A DNA stretch of 64,000 nucleotides, from NCBI GenBank assembly GCA_900105225.1, contig LT629764.1, positions 3,303,501 to 3,367,500 on the forward strand, in the 5' to 3' direction. A program made the position numbers and the translations under genes. The notes under the pieces were generated by a model, which was given only the letters and a program-made list of their open reading frames with translations, made no database searches and was not told where the DNA came from. The DNA is from Paenibacillaceae bacterium GAS479 (GTDB taxonomy: Bacteria > Bacillota > Bacilli > Paenibacillales > Paenibacillaceae). Below are positions 33,301-41,261 of this stretch, one piece after another (position 1 is the first letter of the stretch; the number at the start of each line of letters is the position of its first letter).

Positions 33301-36261
33301 GAAGAGATGCTTTCTTTATGGAAAAAATCCGAGCTTCAATGGTTTATGCCGAAGTGGCTGCAGCAGAATCGTATTCAGAAGCTGCTGCGGGGGCGACTTC
33401 TGGCCGGGAAAACCTTGGCCAAAGCCGAGATTGTTTCTTGGCTGCAAGAATTAATTCAATACAAAGAGGAAGAAGAGAAGCTAAAAGGCATGGAGTCCGT
33501 TGTGCGACCGCTGCTGGGTGAAGAGCTATGGAACGGCAGCCGGGCGGACTGGCGGGCTGTTGAGGAGGCCTGCGATTGGGTTGTAGGACTCCATCGATTG
33601 CTTGCAGCCACCTCAAGCTTCGGCAATAATCCGAGCAGCTTCCGTCAAGGGCTGCAGCAGCTAATATCAGAGGGAAGGCACAGCTTTGTCCAGCAGCGTG
33701 GACCAATGTTGTCCGGCTTTGCCGATTCAGCAAAGAGATTGCAACAAGCGGAGAATGAGATCCTGACTCTGCTGGCAGTCAATAGGGCTGAATTCGAAGC
33801 AAGGAGACGGAATGAAGCATGGATTCCGGGTATGCGCGCGCAAGCCGATCACTGGTTGCAGAATATGGAGTTGCTCCGGGACTGGTGTGCCTGGCGCAGG
33901 GTGCGTGAAAAGTCGGCCCAGGCGGGACTTCTGCCACTGCTTGAACCGCTTGAAAAGGGCACACTCTCCTTAGAGTTGGTGGTGTCTGCTTTTGAGAGAG
34001 CGCTGTATCGCGCATGCGCGGAATACTTAATCTCGGAAAATACGCATCTAAAAGCATTCTCCAGCCGTTTATTCGAAGACTCTATCAGGCAATTTCAAGC
34101 TTACACAGACCAATTCGAGCAAATCACCAGAGATGAAATAACAGCTCGTCTTGCGGCAAAGGTTCCTCATGCGGCGCAAGAAGCTGCGCAGAACTCGGAG
34201 CTTGGAATTTTGCAAAGAGCGATTCGCAGCAATGGAAGGGGAATCTCAATTCGCAAACTGTTTGAGCAAATTCCGAATTTGCTTCAGCGTCTTTGTCCGT
34301 GCATACTTATGAGCCCGATTTCTGTGGCGCAGTATCTCGACCCTTCAAATCCGCAATATGATTTGGTCATCTTTGATGAAGCTTCGCAGATGCCAACATG
34401 CGAAGCTGTAGGGGCAATGGCACGCGGACGGCATGTTATCGTAGTAGGGGATCCGAAACAGCTGCCGCCTACCAGCTTCTTCTCTTCCGGACAGAGTGAG
34501 ATGGGGGAAGATGAGCTGCTGCAAGAGGATCTGGAGAGTGTGCTCGATGATTGCCTGGCTCTTGGCATGCCTCAGGGACATCTGCTTTGGCACTATAGAA
34601 GCCGCCATGAGAGTCTGATTGCTTTCAGTAACACTCAGTACTATGACAACAAATTACTAACGTTCCCTTCCCCAAATGAACGAGTATCGAGCGTTACTCT
34701 AGAGTCAATCGAGGGGGTTTATGACCGCGGGAAGTCGAAACAAAACCGTGCGGAAGCAGAGGCGGTCATTCAAGAAATAACACGCCGTCTCCAAGATCCT
34801 GGGCTTCGGCGCCTAAGTATAGGTGTGGTTACCTTCAGCTCTGTTCAACAGAACTTAATTGAGGATATGCTGGACGAAACGTTTGCCGGTAATCCGGAAT
34901 TGGAGATGTGGTCGCAGGAGATGAAGGAACCTATCTTTGTGAAGAACCTGGAAAATGTCCAAGGTGATGAGCGGGATGTCATACTTTTCTCCATTGGTTA
35001 TGGTCCGGATGCATCCGGTAAAGTCAGCATGAACTTTGGACCGCTGAACCGCGATGGGGGATGGAGGCGGCTGAACGTTGCAGTTTCCCGAGCCCGTCAC
35101 ACGATGAAAGTGTTCTCTACGTTAAAGCCAGAGCATTTGAATACGTCCCGCACTAGCTCGCAAGGGGTTGCCGAGCTGAAAGCATTCCTCGAATATGCAG
35201 CGAAAGGGAAAGAGGCATTAGGATTTCGCAACTCTGTTAGTACGTCCCACTCCAGAGTTCAGGGACTGGAAGTTCAGATAGCTGATGAACTTAGGAGGGC
35301 CGGTCATCAGGTAGACGTTCAGATTGGGGTATCCGGTTACCGGATCGATCTTGCAGTAATTGACCCTCAAGATTCGTCTAGATATGCACTTGGCATTGTA
35401 TGTGACGGATACGGTTATTCACAAGCAAAAACAGCCCGCGACAGAGAGATATTGAGATATCGTGTGTCTGAACAGCTTGGCTGGAAGCTGCATCGGGTGT
35501 GGGCGCTAGATTGGTGGGAGAACCCGGAACGCGAGCTTCAGAAAATAGAACAGGCTCTGGAGAAAGCTTTGCAGAAGGAAAAAGAATCGGAACGCGAAGA
35601 GACCCCCTTCATAGTTCAAACGGCTCAAGTTCCTGTCGCTGCTAGATTTGAGGGTAACGCGGTTTCGGCGCTAACAACAACTACAACGGTCAAACCGAAT
35701 GTTATGGAGGAATACCGTCTCTATACGGTTCCATTAACGGGACTGTCGTCGGAAGAATTTTATTTCACGAACCATACGTTGACGTTGTGCAAGCAAATTA
35801 CAGATACGATTGAGCATGAAGGGCCAATCAGCCGGCAGCAGCTTTACAAGAGAGTGCTCCAGGCATGGGGAATTTCCAGAACGGGTTCACGAATTGAGAG
35901 AAGGTTTGACGAAGTATTTGCCAAGCTTCAGCTCACGAAGACGGAACATGACCAAGTTGTATTTTTCTGGCCAAAATCACAAAATCCGCAAACGTATGCA
36001 GCCTTTCGGATCTCTTCTCAGGAAAGCGAACGGCGAAATGCGGAAGATCTGCCGCCTGAAGAAATTTCCAATGCGGTCAAACACGTACTGAGCAGTCAAA
36101 TCAGCTTGCCTAGAGAGGATTTAATTAAGGAAACGGCAAAGCTCCTTGGTTATCAGCGTAGCGGCTCGACCTTGGATAAGGTTGTTCGGAATGGAGTCGA
36201 AATTGCAATAAACCGCGGTTATGCAGTAGTGGATGAAAAGGATCGCATTGTTTTAGTTTGA
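30388..36261 (+). CDS. Giant DUF4011-SF1 helicase-Vsr-like nuclease-DUF3320 protein
   Basis: The 1957-residue protein has these parts in order. First is a beta-rich N-terminus. A transglutaminase-like segment has Cys near 218 (HRMGNCLDLTLLYTACLEAI) and His near 243 (TEGHAFAGVW). DUF4011 begins near 373 (WERKLLDLTLRNGLLNFRL). Split SF1 helicase motifs follow: Walker A GPPGTGKSQT near 685, VIFDEASQMP near 1325, GDPKQLPP near 1354, VQGDERDVILFS near 1531 and NVAVSRARHTMKVFS near 1563. A Vsr/DUF559-like nuclease domain (about 1625-1730, with YRIDLAVIDP) is next, and DUF3320 lies near 1800-1855. Such helicase-nuclease giants are found in defence islands; one family called hhe was reported as antiphage (name from memory). 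It opens a plus-strand run of nuclease-helicase genes. Confidence 0.85.
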   Translation: MSQLQFVLEYSRVINFAMQQNHVPIISKLWITNMDSNELRNVQVRIRTQPEFANEWTTTLDVLLPDNSTDLGTVSLQLSSAFLAQLTERLSGSLELIVQHNETVLLQGNMPIDVLAFDEWSGLTELPEMMAAFVTPNHPEVLRVLKEAAEILTGWSQSSAFDAYQSQDPNRVRLQAAAIYAALQRETLTYCVAPASFEQIGQRVRLADNLFAHRMGNCLDLTLLYTACLEAIGLHPLIIFTEGHAFAGVWLVKETFADSVQDDISLITKRMASGIHEIGLVESTALTAGRNVPFEEAERLAATHLSDANQFECFIDIKRARGSAIRPLPLRVVTPSGWEIKHPNPAVDTKSLEAPEQIEVMKRPMDVGSITLPKQKEWERKLLDLTLRNGLLNFRLSRSSVGILNPELGRIEDSLANGEEFQLLAMPKDWKGNQRDANLFRIIDNNDPLKELLNHELTNKRLRSDSTEADLNNRLIHLYRSAKLSLEENGANTLYMALGLLQWYETASSQKARYAPLVLIPVELIRKSSKSGIVLRARDEEAQFNITLLEMLKQDFGVDISGLDPLPKDEQGVDLKRVFTMIRHAVMTLSRWDVVETGYLGLFSFSQFVMWNDIRMRSADLTKNPVVASLMAGRLQWVPEDVFPESHFLDSQYDVDHGAVPISADSSQLAAIYASGEGKSFVLHGPPGTGKSQTITNIIANALATGKKVLFVAEKMAALNVVQSRLAAIGLGRYCLELHSNKSKKSAVLDQLRLALEAIDDRSPEEWERIAVKLAESRRQLNEYVSAMHRKSENGLSVYDAISRYSRVRSVPDLVAFEPEIVGVLSLEQFFEWEELAKELHVAAEQSGHPAGHPWSETTLSDYSPGSKAQITKLLSDYINKLDNCEQKYKAAAEAISFPIETLTQSELGLFSEICDLIASVSHVAPGLLGSKELESDVAFIRSSVKHGRRREELKTKIEAIFSESIFMLDAEEMLSLWKKSELQWFMPKWLQQNRIQKLLRGRLLAGKTLAKAEIVSWLQELIQYKEEEEKLKGMESVVRPLLGEELWNGSRADWRAVEEACDWVVGLHRLLAATSSFGNNPSSFRQGLQQLISEGRHSFVQQRGPMLSGFADSAKRLQQAENEILTLLAVNRAEFEARRRNEAWIPGMRAQADHWLQNMELLRDWCAWRRVREKSAQAGLLPLLEPLEKGTLSLELVVSAFERALYRACAEYLISENTHLKAFSSRLFEDSIRQFQAYTDQFEQITRDEITARLAAKVPHAAQEAAQNSELGILQRAIRSNGRGISIRKLFEQIPNLLQRLCPCILMSPISVAQYLDPSNPQYDLVIFDEASQMPTCEAVGAMARGRHVIVVGDPKQLPPTSFFSSGQSEMGEDELLQEDLESVLDDCLALGMPQGHLLWHYRSRHESLIAFSNTQYYDNKLLTFPSPNERVSSVTLESIEGVYDRGKSKQNRAEAEAVIQEITRRLQDPGLRRLSIGVVTFSSVQQNLIEDMLDETFAGNPELEMWSQEMKEPIFVKNLENVQGDERDVILFSIGYGPDASGKVSMNFGPLNRDGGWRRLNVAVSRARHTMKVFSTLKPEHLNTSRTSSQGVAELKAFLEYAAKGKEALGFRNSVSTSHSRVQGLEVQIADELRRAGHQVDVQIGVSGYRIDLAVIDPQDSSRYALGIVCDGYGYSQAKTARDREILRYRVSEQLGWKLHRVWALDWWENPERELQKIEQALEKALQKEKESEREETPFIVQTAQVPVAARFEGNAVSALTTTTTVKPNVMEEYRLYTVPLTGLSSEEFYFTNHTLTLCKQITDTIEHEGPISRQQLYKRVLQAWGISRTGSRIERRFDEVFAKLQLTKTEHDQVVFFWPKSQNPQTYAAFRISSQESERRNAEDLPPEEISNAVKHVLSSQISLPREDLIKETAKLLGYQRSGSTLDKVVRNGVEIAINRGYAVVDEKDRIVLV

Positions 36262-36330
36262 AGCAATATTGAGTGCATAACCAACGGATTGCTTTTACCT
36301 ATTCACATTCTATTATTCTAAGATGAGAGT

Positions 36331-36410
36331 AGCTCATGTTGGGTTCTCAGGTAAATGGTGTCGTGGAGACGGCCATTTTACATGAAACCAACATGGGCCT
36401 TTTTATTTTT
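36331..36410 (+). terminator. Two-tier terminator after the giant helicase gene
   Basis: An outer stem (GCTCATGTTGG against CCAACATGGGC) encloses a second stem (GTAAATGG against CCATTTTAC). The tail is CTTTTTATTTTT. It partly separates the giant gene from those downstream. Confidence 0.65.
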
Positions 36411-36518
36411 CAGGCTTCAAGGGATTCCGTCTAATCGGAACGTATGTTCACTGACAATCAGCTGACGTTTGGGTATGAGAAAATGAATTTACATAGCCAG
36501 GGGGGATTAATTGATTTT

Positions 36519-36803
36519 ATGAATATGCAAAGTGTAATAATCTTATTGTTTAGTTTGTACTTATTGGTGGGATTAATTTTGGCATACTATTTTGTTACGA
36601 AAGAAATACCTGAGATATTCGAGGAAGATCTTAATGAAGAGGAGGATGTAGAGTACATTCGTTCTCGAAATGAGCTATATGATGCGCTTCATAATTTTGA
36701 GAAGCTTGCGGGGAGTAAAGGGATACTTATTTTCTTTTACTTGGGTGGGATGTTTTTCTGGCTTCCCATATGGTTTTACATTCGAGTGAAAAAATTATTT
36801 TAA
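36519..36803 (+). CDS. Small two-helix membrane protein in the nuclease-helicase cluster
   Basis: From the ATG at 36519 the product is about 94 residues. It has a first membrane helix (VIILLFSLYLLVGLILAYYF), an acidic stretch of about 35 residues (PEIFEEDLNEEEDVEYI) and a second helix (ILIFFYLGGMFFWLPIWFYI) near the C-terminus with a short basic tail. In-frame ATGs at 36483 and 36444 are possible, but only the stretch from 36519 looks protein-like; the purine run AGGGGGG lies 13 bases before it. No family is recognised. Its place 24 bases before the coiled-coil gene suggests co-transcription and a possible membrane link for that protein. Confidence 0.6.
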   Translation: MNMQSVIILLFSLYLLVGLILAYYFVTKEIPEIFEEDLNEEEDVEYIRSRNELYDALHNFEKLAGSKGILIFFYLGGMFFWLPIWFYIRVKKLF

Positions 36804-36827
36804 GGATTTTTATAAGGGGCGAAGAGC

Positions 36828-38201
36828 ATGCATCCATATATTAATCAGATGATCAAAACGGGTGGTAAAAATAAAGTTCAGCATCAAATGAAAAAGAAGG
36901 ATCTTATTGAACAATTAAAAGCTAAAGCTCAAAACGCAGATAGAAAATCACCTATAGATCAGAATATTCGAAACCAAGATTCGCTAGAAGGGAAGCAAGA
37001 AGATAACCGAGGCTTAAAAAAGCATATTAAGAATCTAGAAAATAAAATGAGTGGACAGGAGCAGAAGCTTCAGGCTTTCAGGGCTAAGTCCAGTAAAGTG
37101 GAAATTGAGAACAAGGCCTTACGCTCTAACCTATATGAAGTAAGTACAGAACTAAATAACGAAAAAAAAGCCAGTCTTGATAGGCAGTCACAGTTAGACA
37201 AACTCACTCAAAAGTGCAAGGATTTGGAAGAGACAAACGCTGCTCAATCTGTCCAGATGGAAAAACTAAAGCAGGAACTATCGAGAGTACAATCTCTAGC
37301 GAATTCAAATGGCCCTTATAAACTGCGAGATTCTTTACATCGGCTTCAGAAGGAAAACCAAGCATTATTACGGGAGTTACAAATCGAAAGAGAATTTCGA
37401 ATGGATCAGGATCAGCTATCTCTGCTCAAGCACACGATTCGTACACAGGCTGCCAATTTGCAACAATTAAAAAATTCAAACTCGGGGATGATCTCAGAGG
37501 CCAGTATTCAGGAGCTGTTTGATGCACTGCGGACAAGACTTGTATTAGCAAAGCCGTCGCATAGGGCAATGCTTCTAGATTTATATAATCGATTGAAGAG
37601 GATTAAAAGCAGGTTTCATGAAGCCCCAGGTTTCGGACAGCCGAGCAGTTCAAAAGAAATGTACGGTTACATAATTAAAACAGGTAAAGATCTTCATTTT
37701 TATAATCTTGAAAATGGTGTGTATAAAGTTTGTCCAGGGGAAGGCGTATATGAGCCGGACCTACCTGTTAAGGTGAAAATGATTCATGAACATGAGGTTA
37801 GTATTGTTAAGCAGTATAGTTATCATTTCGTTCCAAGTACTTCAATTTCTGTTAGAGTAAGACAGAAAATTCAACTGACCGAAAACACGATCGTACCGAT
37901 TCATTCAACTGGAATCAGAGTTCTTGTCATTGGGTCTAGAAACCGATCTAAATATACAAAGTTGCTAAAAGAATGTGGCTTCTACGTTGATTGGTATGAC
38001 GGATATGAGGAGAGTCCGGAGGCGTTAAAAAGCAAGAGAAACAATGTACAAGTTGTTATTATCTGTACAGGTCATTCTCCACATTTCGTATACGATTTAT
38101 TTGAGCCTGATGATCCTAGAGTAGAAAAGGTCTACCGCGAAAATGCTAACTCCATATACCATAGGATTCGCTACAATGGGATCAGACAGGGGCTTTTGTA
38201 G
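36828..38201 (+). CDS. Coiled-coil protein with C-terminal DUF2325-like domain
   Basis: The 457-residue product is hydrophilic. Residues about 20-225 form long coiled coils (NRGLKKHIKNLENKMSGQEQ and LEETNAAQSVQMEKLKQELS are examples), followed by a middle domain (about 235-355) with many beta strands. The last 95 residues start TGIRVLVIGSRNRSKYTKLL and continue CGFYVDWYDGYEES and VVIICTGHSPHFVYDLF, a Rossmann-like pattern close to DUF2325. DUF2325-type domains occur in uncharacterised proteins of mobile and conflict loci. There are no enzymatic motifs I can name. It sits between the small membrane protein and the AddB-like gene, which suggests a sensor or scaffold role in that cluster (inference). 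Confidence 0.65.
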   Translation: MHPYINQMIKTGGKNKVQHQMKKKDLIEQLKAKAQNADRKSPIDQNIRNQDSLEGKQEDNRGLKKHIKNLENKMSGQEQKLQAFRAKSSKVEIENKALRSNLYEVSTELNNEKKASLDRQSQLDKLTQKCKDLEETNAAQSVQMEKLKQELSRVQSLANSNGPYKLRDSLHRLQKENQALLRELQIEREFRMDQDQLSLLKHTIRTQAANLQQLKNSNSGMISEASIQELFDALRTRLVLAKPSHRAMLLDLYNRLKRIKSRFHEAPGFGQPSSSKEMYGYIIKTGKDLHFYNLENGVYKVCPGEGVYEPDLPVKVKMIHEHEVSIVKQYSYHFVPSTSISVRVRQKIQLTENTIVPIHSTGIRVLVIGSRNRSKYTKLLKECGFYVDWYDGYEESPEALKSKRNNVQVVIICTGHSPHFVYDLFEPDDPRVEKVYRENANSIYHRIRYNGIRQGLL

Positions 38202-38363
38202 AATCTTATTCGAGTTGACTGCTGATGTAAAAGAACTTTATGACCAGATATTTCGAGTTGGAAGTATCCTGAAGTACCAATCCTCATCTCTTAAATTTAG
38301 GAGGATAGTAGGATTATTTGGTGAATATAGGTATATAGGATTAATTTTCAAGGAGGCTGTATT

Positions 38364-41261
38364 ATGGATCTGATCGATCGTTTATATCAAAAAATCAATG
38401 AGGATCCATTGACTCCAAAAGTGCTGTTGGCAGGCTCATATGCGCCAGGTCATCAGCTTCTCGAACGAATGGTAAAGCGATACGGAGCGGTCTTTAATGT
38501 AGAGGTTCAGACGGTTCGAGACATCATAATAGCTAATTCGAAGCTGGAGTTGTCTCGCAGAAGTACCCGTTTGCTCGATGACGGGCAGGCTATTTGGATG
38601 ATCCGTCAGCTGATGAAACAATTAGCTGAAGAAGATTCGGAAAGTTACATAAACCAATGCATGCTTAATCTCGGTATTGTAAGCAAAGTCTTTTCTGCCA
38701 TTTTGGAGATGAGGATGACTGGCATACAGGTTGACGATGTGAAGCCGGAGCAATTTGCAAGTTTAAAAAAAGGGCAGTACATGCAGAGATTGCTCGCCCG
38801 CTATGAGTCCTACCTTAGAGAGCATAACTGGACAGATACGGCCGGGCTGGCTGAATATTTGAAGCCGATTGCAAACGGTCCAGTCTATTTAGCGTTCCTG
38901 CCGACAGGGTGGTCGCAGGCGGAGCAGCGCATGATTCATTTGCTGGCAGGTGGAAAGCTGTGCTTCCTTGATCCCGAGGAACCATTTTATAAAAATGAGG
39001 ATTTTTCCAAAAATAATTTCACGATGTTCCGCGCAACGGGCAGTTTAGCGGAAGTCAGGGAAGGGTTTCGCAGAATACTTTCGGAGCCTGTGGCACTTGA
39101 TCGGACGGAAATCATTCTTTCTGATTACGAGCAGTATGCACCCGTTATTCACTCCCATTCAGAAACATTGGGAATTGCATGTACATTCTCGAATGGACTG
39201 CCACTTGTATTCTGTGCTGCTGGAAAAGCGGCTGTTGGTATATTAAATTGGATTGAAGAAGGTTATCCTGCAAAGAGACTCACCGAAATGTTGAGGCATG
39301 GCTACATATCGTTTGGAGATGAACGATGGTCTCGAAGCGATTGGGTGCGCATGCTGGAGAAATCCGGGATTGGTTGGGGAAGAGAAAGATATTTTGCTTT
39401 GCTGAGCCCGGACAGATTGAGTGAGGAAGAACAAACGCAAGGTGAGGTTTTATATCAATTTATGAAGGGCTTGTTTAATCAACTGCCTGAAGGTGATGAA
39501 TGGAACCCGCTATTACTATTTGGGTGGGTGGCTGATTTTGTGCGGAATTATGCGACGACTCAGTCGCTGGATGACGCTGGAATTGCGGCCGCGCTGCAAG
39601 AGACAAACGACCGTTACTTAACAAGCGAGCCCGAATTGATGCCAATGGACTTGGCCATTAGTTATGTGAGAGAGATGTTAAATGGAATTCGTATCCGAGT
39701 CTCCGCAACTCCAAAACCAGCCGCCGTCCATATCAGTTCCTTGTCGAACGGTGGATGGAGCGGAAGAGATCGCACCTGGATTGTAGGTATGGACGAGAGG
39801 GCATGGAGCATATCAGCCGTTCAAGATCCGCTACTTTTGGATCGGGAGCGTATAGCGATGTTTGCTGATTTAGAGCTTGTTCAGGAACGCGCAAGCAAAG
39901 TCAGGCGCGAACGTGAATCCCGGCTCTCGCTTATACGGGGGGAGATTTGGCTAAGTTATGTTTCATATGATTCGGGAGAGCAGAAAACCCAAAATCCGGC
40001 TTTTGAATTGCTTCAGATTTTGCGCTTGCAGACGGGAGATTCATCTTTGGATTTTGAAGCATTGGAGCATTCACTAGGTGAGCCCCATAATGTGATGGAT
40101 ATGGCGCATTCAAGGGACTCGATTGTCCCGTTTGATGGGAACGATATGTGGCTTTGCTTGTTGAGGAATGCAAACGGAGGCCGCAGCAATGGGCAACAGG
40201 TTATGCATAACTTGTATCCGGCTCTCATTCAAGGGCATCATGCGCAAATTCTCCGGTTGCAAGAAGGGATCTCCGCTTACGATGGTTGGCTGGACATTGA
40301 TCCTATGGCATATCCCGAAAAGTTGCAAGAGGATAGTAGCGGCACAACTATCAGCGTAAGCCAACTAGAGAAATATTCCAGATGTGGATTGCAATATTAT
40401 TTTTACAATGTTTTGAAACTACGACCTAAAGAGATAGCAAAATTTGAACGTACCCGCTGGCTGCAGGCAAGCGATAGAGGCACCTTGCTGCATGATATTT
40501 TCAGAAGGTATATGGAGGATGTGACGAACCAGGGGACAGTGTCGCCTGTACATGATAAGTCTCGTTTGGACAATATCGTAGATACAGTAATTGAGGAAAC
40601 TGCGCTGACAATCCCTGCTCCTAATTGCCATGTATATTCAAAGGAATGTGAAGAAATCCGGCGTGATGCGGATGTTTTCTATCGCTGCGAGATCAGACGA
40701 ACCGATCATCCCATTTTTTTTGAGTTGGAGCTGACGACGCAAGATGGAGGACCAATTGAAGTTCAACTGTCAGAGAGCCTTCGGATCAGGCTGAACGGCT
40801 TTGTCGATCGGGTTGATCGAATTGGGCCTCATGAATATCGAATTATCGACTACAAAACAGGGGGCACAAGCAAATATAAGGCTTCCGAATATTTCAGCGG
40901 TGGGAAGCAACTGCAGCATGCCCTGTATTCAATCGCGGTCGAGCAGTGGCTCCGAAAAACGGGGGCAGATCCTGAAGCCAGAGTTGTGGAGGCCGACTAT
41001 TATTTTCCCACTGAGCGCGGACGGGGCGAATTTGTAAGACGAGTTCAAAACCGAAGAGATGAACTGGCTGTGGTCATTGCGCGGCTGATGGAAACTCGCA
41101 GCCGAGGGCTCTATATTCCTGCTAAGGATCCGAGTATGTGTAAATGGTGCGATTATCAGGCCGTGTGCGGCCCTCACTCGGAGTGGATGAGTAATAAGAG
41201 AGAGTCGTCTGCAAATGCGGATATTTTGAGCAGCTTGCTGGAGGTGGAGGGAAATGGTTGA
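38364..41261 (+). CDS. AddB/RecB-like PD-(D/E)XK exonuclease subunit
   Basis: The 965-residue protein resembles AddB: an N-terminal helicase-like part in which the usual Walker A is degenerate (LLAGSYAPGHQLLERM near 22-37, without GKT), then a C-terminal RecB-type nuclease. The nuclease has SQLEKYSRCGLQYYFYNVL near 668, GTLLHDIFRRYM near 705 and GFVDRVDRIG with IIDYKTGG (Asp and the D-x-K active site) near 812-832. The closing CKWCDYQAVCGP near 925 provides three cysteines which, with that in SRCGL, would hold an iron-sulfur cluster. It shares little with the housekeeping pair beyond these motifs and lies in a defence island, so I treat it as an accessory system subunit. It overlaps the next gene by 8 bases. 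Confidence 0.8.
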   Translation: MDLIDRLYQKINEDPLTPKVLLAGSYAPGHQLLERMVKRYGAVFNVEVQTVRDIIIANSKLELSRRSTRLLDDGQAIWMIRQLMKQLAEEDSESYINQCMLNLGIVSKVFSAILEMRMTGIQVDDVKPEQFASLKKGQYMQRLLARYESYLREHNWTDTAGLAEYLKPIANGPVYLAFLPTGWSQAEQRMIHLLAGGKLCFLDPEEPFYKNEDFSKNNFTMFRATGSLAEVREGFRRILSEPVALDRTEIILSDYEQYAPVIHSHSETLGIACTFSNGLPLVFCAAGKAAVGILNWIEEGYPAKRLTEMLRHGYISFGDERWSRSDWVRMLEKSGIGWGRERYFALLSPDRLSEEEQTQGEVLYQFMKGLFNQLPEGDEWNPLLLFGWVADFVRNYATTQSLDDAGIAAALQETNDRYLTSEPELMPMDLAISYVREMLNGIRIRVSATPKPAAVHISSLSNGGWSGRDRTWIVGMDERAWSISAVQDPLLLDRERIAMFADLELVQERASKVRRERESRLSLIRGEIWLSYVSYDSGEQKTQNPAFELLQILRLQTGDSSLDFEALEHSLGEPHNVMDMAHSRDSIVPFDGNDMWLCLLRNANGGRSNGQQVMHNLYPALIQGHHAQILRLQEGISAYDGWLDIDPMAYPEKLQEDSSGTTISVSQLEKYSRCGLQYYFYNVLKLRPKEIAKFERTRWLQASDRGTLLHDIFRRYMEDVTNQGTVSPVHDKSRLDNIVDTVIEETALTIPAPNCHVYSKECEEIRRDADVFYRCEIRRTDHPIFFELELTTQDGGPIEVQLSESLRIRLNGFVDRVDRIGPHEYRIIDYKTGGTSKYKASEYFSGGKQLQHALYSIAVEQWLRKTGADPEARVVEADYYFPTERGRGEFVRRVQNRRDELAVVIARLMETRSRGLYIPAKDPSMCKWCDYQAVCGPHSEWMSNKRESSANADILSSLLEVEGNG

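Noticed and set aside
38143-38373. Short plus-strand frame between the coiled-coil and AddB-like genes
   Set aside because: It overlaps the end of the first gene and the start of the next in another frame and lacks a ribosome site or family.
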